DNA of 5,473 nt from Limnohabitans sp. (GTDB lineage: Bacteria > Pseudomonadota > Gammaproteobacteria > Burkholderiales > Burkholderiaceae_C): assembly GCA_015657605.1 (NCBI GenBank), contig JACDQO010000330.1, positions 1 to 5,473 on the forward strand. Direction: 5' to 3'. Under the pieces are notes generated by a model that was given only the letters and a program-made list of their open reading frames with translations, had not been told where the DNA came from and did no database searches. Below are positions 1-5,473 of the stretch, piece after piece. Position numbers and translations under genes: made by a program. Every line of letters begins with the position of its first letter. The first letter of the stretch is position 1.

Positions 1-31
1 TGCGGCAGCGGTGCGCCTGGCGCTGGAATGA
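1..31 (+). CDS. ccmB: CcmB C-terminal end (partial, cut by left edge)
   Basis: Bases 2-28 read AAAVRLALE and stop at TGA 29-31. An alanine-rich tail with a short basic/hydrophobic end just before ccmC matches the expected C-terminus of CcmB, the integral membrane subunit of the CcmAB heme-handling ABC complex. Only nine residues are visible, so the call rests mainly on position: ccmB directly precedes ccmC in this operon type. The stop lies 13 nt before the ccmC GTG, consistent with one transcript. Confidence 0.68.
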   Translation, partial: AAAVRLALE

Positions 32-32
32 A

Positions 33-37
33 AAGGA
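33..37 (+). promoter_or_regulatory. Ribosome binding site of ccmC (supports a GTG start)
   Basis: AAGGA at 33-37 lies 7 nt before the GTG at 45. No ATG lies between it and the start of the conserved protein, so this site decides in favour of the GTG start codon. It falls in the short ccmB-ccmC gap. Confidence 0.7.
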
Positions 38-44
38 CCAACCC

Positions 45-803
45 GTGAAACTCTTTCATTACGCGGCCCCACAACACTTTTATCCGCTGGCGGGTCGCCT
101 GTGGCCGTGGCTGGCGCTGTTGGCCAGTGCCTTGGCTGTTGCGGGCCTGTGGGTGGGCTTCATGGTCGCGCCGTCTGACGCGCAGCAGGGGCAGGCCTAC
201 CGCATCATTTACATCCATGTGCCGGTGTCGTGGATGGCCATGATCATCTACTTGGCCATGGCCTTTTGGAGCGTGCTCGGGCTGGTGTTCAACACGCGCT
301 TGTCCGGATTGATGACGCGGGCGCTGGCACCCACCGGGGCCATGCTTGCGTTGTTGTCGCTGTGGACCGGTGCTTTGTGGGGCAAGCCGATGTGGGGCAC
401 CTATTGGGTGTGGGACGCACGCCTGACCTCGATGCTGATCTTGCTGTTTTTGTATTTGGGCTACATCGCGTTGACCTCGGCCATTGAGGACACGCGCCGC
501 TCGGACCGGGCAGGCGCTTTGGTGGCGGTGGTGGGCGCGGTCAACGTGCCCATCATTTATTTTTCGGTGCAGTGGTGGAACACTTTGCACCAAGGCGCGT
601 CGGTCTCATTCACGCAGTCGCCGCGCATGGCCAGCATCATGCTCACGGGCATGTTGCTCATGAGCTTCGCGGTCTGGATTTATGCCGTGGCCATCGCCTT
701 GTGGCGTGTGCGCAGTTTGATTCTGGAACGCGAGAGCCACGCGGCTTGGGTCCAGCAGCTGCCCGAAGTGCAGGCGCACCGGGCTTTGCGAGGTGCCGCA
801 TGA
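45..803 (+). CDS. ccmC: Heme exporter/heme-handling protein CcmC
   Basis: CcmC is an integral inner-membrane protein with six predicted membrane helices. It presents heme at the periplasmic face and, with CcmD, promotes its covalent attachment to CcmE. The 252-residue product is near the usual family length. The tryptophan-rich WWD signature runs from W117 to T128 (WGTYWVWDARLT). Two conserved histidines that flank it in the family are visible: H58 in IYIHVPVSW and H182 in WWNTLHQGAS. They correspond to the two axial heme ligands near positions 60 and 184 of the E. coli protein. Hydrophobic segments lie around residues 22-42, 60-82, 94-112, 128-146, 155-175 and 196-220. The start is GTG with a good ribosome binding site. 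The stop overlaps the ccmD start (ATGA at 800-803), implying translational coupling. No frame break is seen in this gene. Confidence 0.97.
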   Translation: MKLFHYAAPQHFYPLAGRLWPWLALLASALAVAGLWVGFMVAPSDAQQGQAYRIIYIHVPVSWMAMIIYLAMAFWSVLGLVFNTRLSGLMTRALAPTGAMLALLSLWTGALWGKPMWGTYWVWDARLTSMLILLFLYLGYIALTSAIEDTRRSDRAGALVAVVGAVNVPIIYFSVQWWNTLHQGASVSFTQSPRMASIMLTGMLLMSFAVWIYAVAIALWRVRSLILERESHAAWVQQLPEVQAHRALRGAA

Positions 804-1044
804 TCTGGACCAGCGCTTCTGAGTTTTGGGCCATGGGTGGCTATGGCGTGTACGTCTGGGGCAGCATGGGGGTGAGTGCGGCCTTGATGGTGCTGGAGGT
901 GTGGCTGGCGCGCGTGGCCGTCGGCAAGCGTTGGACGCGGTGTGCGAGGCCATGGACGCTGCGCAAGAAGAAGCCCATGAACCCGACTCGGTCGCACCGA
1001 CCGCGTCCGCATACAAGTCTTTCAACCCGGGAGCTGCGTCATGA
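800..1044 (+). CDS. ccmD: Heme exporter protein CcmD (one frame break near base 913)
   Basis: CcmD is a small single-helix membrane protein that stabilises the CcmABC-CcmE complex and helps release heme-loaded CcmE. The start ATG 800 overlaps the ccmC stop and is preceded by GAGG at 790-793. The N-terminus [18 protein letters not shown] (residues 5-22) is the typical CcmD signature, followed by one membrane helix to about W35. After R38 the frame in use runs on into ccmE without the usual tail. The other frame, from 913, reads [20 protein letters not shown] and stops at TGA 1042-1044, overlapping the ccmE ATG at 1041. Adding one C next to base 913 joins LAR to RGRRQALD and gives 81 residues, with the basic, then acidic, tail usual for CcmD. 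I therefore call one gene with a single missing base, probably a sequencing error. True decay cannot be excluded from sequence alone. Confidence 0.85.
1029..1033 (+). promoter_or_regulatory. Ribosome binding site of ccmE
   Basis: GGGAG at 1029-1033 lies 7 nt before the ATG at 1041, inside the end of ccmD. It supports the start that overlaps the ccmD stop. Confidence 0.6.
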
Positions 1045-1487
1045 AAAGCCGCCACAAGCGATTGTTTGGCATTGGACTGGGCATGCTGCTCGTCTGCGGT
1101 GCGCTGTTTTTTGTGCTCAATGCCTTCCAGAGCAACCTGGTTTTTTTCTTCACGCCCACCCAGGTGGCGGCGGGTGAAGCGCCCAAGGACGGCCACTTTC
1201 GGGTGGGCGGCTTGGTCAAAGAGGGCAGCATCCAGCGCGATGGCATGTCGGTGGCCTTTGTGGTGACCGACACGCAGCGTGAGGTGCCGGTGCGCTATGT
1301 GGGCCTGTTGCCCGATTTGTTCAAAGAAGGCAAGGGCGTCGTGGCGCAAGGCCGCCTGGACGCAAGCCGCTTGTTTGTGGCCAGCGAAGTGTTGGCCAAG
1401 CACGATGAAAACTACATGCCGCCCGAGGCCCAGCACGCGCTGGACGAGGCGGCCAAAGCCCGCATGGGCGCGGCGGTGGCGCAATGA
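1041..1487 (+). CDS. ccmE: Periplasmic heme chaperone CcmE
   Basis: CcmE binds heme covalently at a histidine and carries it from CcmC to the CcmF heme lyase. The 148-residue protein has a short basic N-terminus (MKSRHKR), one membrane anchor at about residues 8-28, then a periplasmic OB-fold beta domain. The heme-attachment motif is H121-D-E-N-Y125 followed by MPPE, matching the family HxxxY motif (H130 in E. coli). [12 protein letters not shown] (residues 53-64) and [20 protein letters not shown] (85-104) are typical conserved strands. The tail after residue 128 is alanine-rich and probably flexible. The start ATG overlaps the ccmD stop (ATGA). No frame break is seen. The HxxxY form is the common variant, as opposed to the CxxxY variant of some archaea and deltaproteobacteria. 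Confidence 0.97.
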   Translation: MKSRHKRLFGIGLGMLLVCGALFFVLNAFQSNLVFFFTPTQVAAGEAPKDGHFRVGGLVKEGSIQRDGMSVAFVVTDTQREVPVRYVGLLPDLFKEGKGVVAQGRLDASRLFVASEVLAKHDENYMPPEAQHALDEAAKARMGAAVAQ

Positions 1488-1502
1488 TGCGTGCTGATTT
1501 TC

Positions 1503-1507
1503 AGGAG
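1503..1507 (+). promoter_or_regulatory. Ribosome binding site that decides the ccmF start
   Basis: AGGAG at 1503-1507 lies 6 nt before ATG 1514. Two in-frame ATGs at 1484 and 1487 overlap or abut the ccmE stop but have no comparable site. Starting at 1514 gives MWAEAGHMALI, which lines up with the usual CcmF N-terminus (M-x-x-E-x-G-H-x-A-L-I). It also places three conserved histidines at 173, 261 and 303, the same numbers as in E. coli CcmF. Confidence 0.75.
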
Positions 1508-1513
1508 CCTGGC

Positions 1514-3525
1514 ATGTGGGCTGAAGCGGGTCACATGGCCTTGATCATGGCGGCCTGGGTCGCCTTGGCGCAAGCGGTGCTGCCGCTGTGGGGCAGTTTG
1601 TCGGCGCGCCGCGCAGGCTGGCAAGCGTTGGCCAGGCCTTTGGCGCAGTTGCACTGGTCTTGATTGTGTTGTCGTTTGGCGCTTTGTGGCATGCGTTTTA
1701 TGTGCACGACTTCAGTGTTGTGTATGTGGCCAACAACTCCAACACCTTGCTGCCCACGCCCTACCGCCTCTCGGCCATTTGGGCCGGGCATGAGGGCTCT
1801 TTGGTGCTGTGGGTTTTGATGCTGGCGCTGTGGTCGGTGGCGGTGGCCACGTTTTCCAAGCGTTTGCCGCAAGCCATGGTGGCCCAAGTGCTGGGCGTCA
1901 TGGGCGCAGTGTCGGTGGGCTTTTTGGTTTTTATCTTGGCCTTGTCCAATCCGTTTGCCCGGCAGTTCCCGGCGCCTGCCGAGGGGCGCGACTTGACGCC
2001 TTTGCTGCAAGACCCCGGTTTGGTCATCCACCCGCCGATGCTTTACATGGGCTATGTGGGTTTGTCGGTGGCCTTTGCTTTTGCCATGGCGGCGCTGCTC
2101 TCGGGCAGGCTCGACGCCGCATGGGCACGTTGGGCGCGGCCTTGGACGGTGGCGGCCTGGGGCTTTTTGACGCTGGGCATCGCTTTGGGTTCGTGGTGGG
2201 CTTATTACGAATTGGGCTGGGGCGGCTGGTGGTTTTGGGACCCGGTAGAAAACGCCTCGCTCATGCCCTGGCTGGTGGCCACGGCGCTCATCCATTCGCT
2301 CATGGTCACCGACAAGCGAGGGCAGTTCAAGGCCTGGACGGTGCTCTTGGCCATTGGCGCTTTTTCACTCAGTTTACTCGGCACCTTCCTTGTGCGCTCG
2401 GGCGTGTTGACTTCGGTGCACGCCTTTGCGACCGACCCGGGGCGGGGCGTTTTCATCTTGCTGTTTTTGGTTCGTGGTGGTGGGCGTGTCGCTAGCCTTG
2501 TTTGCCTGGCGCGCGCCGCAGTGGACCAATGCCTCGCAGCCTGTCGTGGGTTCGCGCGATCGTTTTTGCTGCTCAACAGCGTGCTCTTGGTGGTGGCCAT
2601 GGCGGCGGTGTTGTTGGGCACTCTCTACCCCTTGATCATCGACGCGCTGAACCTTGGCAAGTTGTCGGTCGGCCCACCGTATTTCGACCGCGTGTTTGTG
2701 CCGCTGATGGTGCCGCTGCTCTTGGCCATGGTGCCAGGCACGGTGGTGCCTTGGCATGTGGCGCGCTGGGCCGCGCTGCGCTCGGTGTTGGTGCCGGGGG
2801 CGCTCGCGCTGCTGGCGGCCAGTGCGTGGGCCACTTGGGGCGCTGCGCCTCAGACTGCAGATGCCGTGACCACCGCAGGCGGTTGGCTCACGGTGATGGG
2901 CGGCACGCTGGGCGGCTGGATCGTGCTCTCGGGCGCTTGGCAATCGCGCAACGCCTGCGCCTGCCGGGATCGCCGGGCCTGGCTTGGTGGGGCATGCAGG
3001 TCGCGCACTTGGGTGTGGCGGTGATGGTTCTGGGCATCACCGGCGTCAAGTCTTTTGAGGTGGAGCGCGACGTGCGTTTGGGTGTGGGTGATTCGGTCAC
3101 GGTGGCCGGTGTGCGTTACCAATTGATCGGTGTGGGCAACCATTTGGGACCGAACTATTTGGCCTTGCGCGCAGAAGTGCACTTGTTCGAAGGTGAGCCA
3201 GGACGTGAGCGGCAGGTGGGCACATTGCTGCCCGAAAAACGCCGTTACGTCTCGAGCGCCATGCCCATGACCGAAGCGGGGATTGACCGCAACCTCTGGC
3301 GTGACCGCTATGTGTCTTTGGGCGAGCCCTTGGCGGGCGAGCCACCGCAGTGGAGCTTTCGGGTCTACCACAAGCCTTATGTGTCGTGGATTTGGCTGGG
3401 TGCGGTGTTCATGGTTTTGGGCGGGGGCTTGGCCGCTTTTGACAGGCGATATCGGCAGGCGCCTGTGAAGTCCGGTGCCAGCGCCAGCGGCCTTGGCCTC
3501 GGGCAAGCTGGGGGCCGCCGCATGA
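1514..3525 (+). CDS. ccmF: Heme lyase subunit CcmF (read in pieces; about five frame breaks)
   Basis: CcmF is a large polytopic membrane protein. With CcmH and CcmI it takes heme from holo-CcmE and attaches it to apocytochrome c. Conserved landmarks are H93-E-G-S (1789), VIHPP with H173 (2029), the WWD motif WGGWWFWDPVENAS from residue 236 (2218), H261 in ALIHSL (2293), H303 in SVHAFATDP (2419) and AHLG with a histidine at about 499 (3006). These match the four family heme-ligand histidines. The coding frame changes near 1650 (a T missing, Q-F-ALVLIVLSF), 2464-2472 (one base extra, giving VVVVGVSLALFAWRAP), 2563-2567 (a T missing, RDRFLLLNSVLL), 2949 (a C missing, WQSRQRLRLPG) and between 3468 and 3522 (one base extra). 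Uncorrected, the longest pieces are 1588-3024 and a frame covering about 2940-3521. The corrected length is 670 residues, within the usual range for the family. The last correction yields the tail PVPAPAALASGKLGAAA ending at TGA 3523-3525, overlapping the ccmG ATG. Conservation across every break argues for sequence errors. Confidence 0.9.
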
Positions 3526-4135
3526 GCGCGATCGGCGCAGCTGCGACCAGCCGGCGCATGCCGCGTTGGGTGTTTGTGCCGCTGGCGCTGTTTTTGGGCA
3601 TGGCGGTGTTTTTGGCCGTGGGCCTCACGCGCAACCCGCAAGAAATTCCCTCGCCACTCATCGGACAGCCTGCGCCTGCTTTCAAGTTGCCTGTGGTGGG
3701 CGGGGCTGGGGTGTTTGGTGCCGAGCAATTCAAAGGGCAAGTTTCGCTCGTCAACCTGTGGGCCACCTGGTGCGCTGGGTGCAAAGAAGAGCACCCGATT
3801 TTGATGGCGCTGGCCCGTCAGCCGGGCTTGCAAATGGTGGGCATCAATTACAAAGAGCTGCAAGCCTCTGAGTTGTCGGGCCAAGACCCTTTGAGCCCTG
3901 AAGTCCAGCAAAAAGCCACGGCGCGCAGCCAAGCCTGGCTGCAAAAACAAGGCCAAGCTTTTAGCGTGAATCTGCTCGATCTGGATGGTCGGGTGGGCAT
4001 GGACTTTGGTGTCTACGGTTTGCCAGAGACGTATTTGATAGACCGTCAGGGCGTGGTGCGTTTCAAGCATGCTGGGGCTTTGACGCCTGAAGTTTTGCAG
4101 CAAAACTGCTGCCCTTGCTGCGGAGTTTGCAGTGA
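3522..4135 (+). CDS. ccmG: Thiol:disulfide interchange protein CcmG/DsbE (one frame break near base 4105)
   Basis: CcmG is a membrane-anchored periplasmic thioredoxin-like protein that reduces CcmH or apocytochrome cysteines before heme attachment. The anchor is at about residues 15-34, and SPLIGQPAPAFKLP (44-57) is the typical family start of the soluble domain. The active site is W83-C84-A-G-C87 followed by KEEHP. The cis-proline loop is GLPET (P168), followed by YLIDRQGVVRFKHAGALTPEV. The open frame then degenerates into a cysteine-rich tail and runs to base 4307. Adding one A to the run at 4102-4105 instead gives QQKLLPLLRSLQ and TGA 4133-4135, the normal CcmG ending, which overlaps the ccmH GTG. 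The corrected protein has 204 residues. The start ATG 3522 overlaps the inferred ccmF stop. ATG 3558 is an alternative start (192 residues) but lacks a ribosome binding site. Residues about 112-133, between the NYKE strand and the next helix, form a longer loop than in E. coli CcmG. Confidence 0.92.
4122..4125 (+). promoter_or_regulatory. Ribosome binding site of ccmH (supports a GTG start)
   Basis: GGAG at 4122-4125 lies 6 nt before GTG 4132, inside the end of ccmG. It favours the GTG start over the in-frame ATG at 4168, which has no clear site upstream. Confidence 0.6.
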
Positions 4136-4683
4136 GGCGGTTTGTGATTTCCATCCGGCGAAAAGCCATGCACGCTGGTCTGGCCAGTGCGTTGTGGTGG
4201 GCTGTTTCGGCGGGGGCCCAAGTGCCGAGTGCGCCGATCACCCCGACTGTGCCGCTTGTTCAAGCAGCCCTGCCTGGTGTGGGCTCGACCGTTTTGGCGC
4301 AAGGTGATGCGCCCATGACCGCGCCGATTCAAGCGCGCTGGGATCACATCGCGGCCGAGCTGCGCTGCTTGGTGTGCCAAAACGAATCCTTGGCCTCCTC
4401 GAATGCCGAGTTGGCGGTCGACTTGCGCCGCGAGGTGCGCAGCTTGATCGAGCAAGGCCAAAGCGATGCCGACATCCGCAGCTTTTTGATCAAACGCTAT
4501 GGCGACTTTGTGCTCTACAAGCCCGAAGTTAAGCCCGTGACCTGGCTGCTGTGGTTTGGTCCCTTTGCCTTGTTGCTGATGGCGTTGGCGGTGGCGCTGC
4601 GCCTGATGCGCCGCAAGCCTGCTGCGCCAGCGCCTTTGACCGACAGCGAGCGCGAACGCGTTCGCCAAATGCTGGAGTCCTGA
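4132..4683 (+). CDS. ccmH: Cytochrome c maturation protein CcmH (CycL-type thiol oxidoreductase)
   Basis: CcmH is a membrane-anchored periplasmic protein with a CXXC pair. It keeps the apocytochrome heme-binding cysteines reduced and works with CcmF and CcmI in the heme lyase. The 183-residue product has a basic start and a hydrophobic stretch at about residues 13-29 that reads as a signal peptide. The conserved LRCLVCQNESLASSNAELA segment is at 78-96, with C79 and C82. VDLRREVRSLIEQGQSDADI and KRYGDFVLYKPEVK follow, all typical of the three-helix family fold. A C-terminal membrane helix lies at about 136-158, followed by a short basic tail. This is the short CcmH, without the TPR domain fused to it in E. 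coli, since CcmI is encoded separately next door. The GTG start overlaps the corrected ccmG stop (GTGA 4132-4135). The spacer between signal peptide and CXXC, about 45 residues rich in Pro, Ala and Thr, is longer than usual. ATG 4168 is a possible alternative start. No frame break is seen. Confidence 0.95.
   Translation: MRRFVISIRRKAMHAGLASALWWAVSAGAQVPSAPITPTVPLVQAALPGVGSTVLAQGDAPMTAPIQARWDHIAAELRCLVCQNESLASSNAELAVDLRREVRSLIEQGQSDADIRSFLIKRYGDFVLYKPEVKPVTWLLWFGPFALLLMALAVALRLMRRKPAAPAPLTDSERERVRQMLES
4674..4677 (+). promoter_or_regulatory. Ribosome binding site of ccmI
   Basis: GGAG at 4674-4677 lies 5 nt before ATG 4683, within the last codons of ccmH. It fixes the ccmI start at the TGATG junction, although the same frame is open further upstream. 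Confidence 0.6.
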
Positions 4684-5473
4684 TGTCCTTTTTGCCGCCT
4701 TGGATGGGTTTGTTGTGCGTGCTCCTGTGCCTGGGTGGCTTGGCTGCTTGGGTGGTGCAGCGGGGCTTGAAGCAAAAAGTGCCTGCAGTGAACAGCGATG
4801 TGCAGTCTCAGGTGAACCGCCAAATTCAACAGCAACATTTGGCCGATTTGGACCGTGCCTTGAGCGAGGGCCGCTTGGATGCGGGGCAACACCAATCGGC
4901 GCGCGATGAGTTGTTGCGCCACGTGCTGGACGATGACGCGCAGGCCGCTGTCAGCCGTTCGAACGCGAGCCTGCCTGTGGCTTGGCGCTGGATGGTGGTG
5001 AGCTTGGTCTTGCTCAGCGGCCTGAGCTATGTGCAACTGGGTGCGCCGCAGACGTGGTGGACAGTGCCGTTGAGTCAACGTGTCAAGATCAGCGCCACCA
5101 CGCCTGAACAATTGGCCGAGCAGACCCGACAGTGGCTGCAGACCACACAAAAAAGCCCCAAGGATGTAGAGGCTTGGTTGACCCTGGCGCGCTTGCATGC
5201 CGCCCAAAACGCACACGCTTTGGCGGAGCAAGCCTTGGCGCAGGTGCTCAGCCTGGCGCCTGAGCCCGACCTGTGGATTGAGCGCGCACAAATGAAAGCC
5301 TTGAGCGCGGGCGGTGTGTATGCCGGAGAGCTTGGCAATGGATTGAGGACGTGTTGGCGCACACAGCCCCAGCACCTGAACGCCTTGGTGCTGGCGGCAG
5401 TGGCGGCCTTGTCTGAAAAAACATGAGGCGGAACGCAAAATTGGCACGCGTGAAGATTGCCGAACAACTGCCA
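4683..5473 (+). CDS. ccmI: Cytochrome c biogenesis protein CcmI (TPR; C-terminus broken and cut by right edge)
   Basis: CcmI is a bitopic membrane protein whose periplasmic TPR domain holds apocytochrome c for the CcmF/CcmH lyase. The first membrane helix is at about residues 5-26. The cytoplasmic loop carries the family pattern VNRQIQQQHLADLDRALSEG, then a charged helix ending RDELLRHVLDDD (predicted coiled coil). A second helix lies at about 101-119. A TPR-like region starts near residue 140 with QWLQTTQKSPKDVEAWLTLA and AALAHAL-type helices. The literal open frame stops at TGA 5424-5426 (247 residues). Evidence suggests this stop is false. A shift near 5331 gives WQWIEDVLAH, a return near 5363 gives QPQHLNALVLAAVAALSEK, and dropping one A from 5416-5421 continues as KHEAERKI. 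Further single bases at 5441 and 5451 would give WHALKIAEQLP to the window edge, a normal TPR helix. The start at the ccmH stop (TGATG) shows coupling. The true end lies outside the window. Confidence 0.88.

Noticed and set aside
1144..1150. T-rich run as a possible terminator
   Set aside because: It lies inside the CcmE coding sequence (VFFFTP) and has no preceding GC hairpin.
606..1484. Long open frame on the minus strand (292 codons) opposite ccmC-ccmE
   Set aside because: It is antisense to well-conserved genes, is rich in His, Arg and Gln as expected for the reverse reading of GC-rich coding DNA, and shows no recognisable domain.
1531..2295. Minus-strand open frame opposite the first part of ccmF
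   Set aside because: Its Arg/Gln/His-rich, low-information sequence is a codon-usage shadow of the CcmF membrane helices.
2560..2570. Programmed ribosomal frameshifting at the T run in ccmF
   Set aside because: The other breaks in this window occur at unrelated sites in several genes, there is no clear stimulatory structure, and CcmF is not known to need frameshifting. Sequence error is simpler.
2850..4241. Long open frame on the minus strand (463 codons) opposite ccmF-ccmG
   Set aside because: It has the same shadow composition, no family motif, and lies opposite the conserved CcmF and CcmG motifs.
2502..4307. A single 601-residue protein
   Set aside because: Its first 140 residues are out-of-frame CcmF, the middle is the CcmF C-terminus, then CcmG, then an out-of-frame tail into ccmH. 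It is a composite produced by frame breaks.
800..5473. Degraded, non-functional ccm operon (pseudogenes)
   Set aside because: The WWD motifs, ligand histidines, CXXC pairs, ribosome binding sites and overlaps are all intact, and only length errors are seen.

Overview
The window is an ordinary, GC-rich block of a System I cytochrome c maturation (ccm) operon. Every gene is on the + strand, in the order ccmB (last codons), ccmC, ccmD, ccmE, ccmF, ccmG, ccmH, ccmI (cut by the right edge). Gene order, codon usage and the protein sequences suggest a betaproteobacterium, most likely Burkholderiales and perhaps Comamonadaceae. This placement rests on general resemblance, not on a search.

Layout: bases 1-31 hold the ccmB tail. 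ccmC (45-803) is intact and starts with GTG. ccmD (800-1044), ccmF (1514-3525), ccmG (3522-4135) and ccmI (4683 to the edge) each need one or more single-base corrections to read as full-length family members. ccmE (1041-1487) and ccmH (4132-4683) are intact. The genes are packed with ATGA, GTGA or TGATG start/stop overlaps, except ccmB/ccmC (13 nt gap) and ccmE/ccmF (26 nt gap with its own strong ribosome binding site). There is no non-coding stretch above 30 nt, and I see no promoter, terminator, RNA gene, repeat, CRISPR array or mobile element.

How the genes work together: CcmB and CcmC belong to the CcmABCD complex, which loads heme onto the periplasmic chaperone CcmE with help from the small membrane protein CcmD. 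CcmG and CcmH are membrane-anchored thiol-disulfide proteins that keep the apocytochrome CXXCH cysteines reduced. CcmF, with CcmH and CcmI, forms the heme lyase that takes heme from CcmE and attaches it to the apocytochrome.

The most notable feature is not new biology but about ten single-base frame breaks in 5.4 kb. Most can be placed at very short homopolymers or repeated bases, and family motifs continue across each break. I read these as sequencing or assembly errors rather than gene decay. They create misleading open frames, including an apparent CcmF-CcmG fusion and premature ends of CcmF and CcmI. I found no undescribed system.
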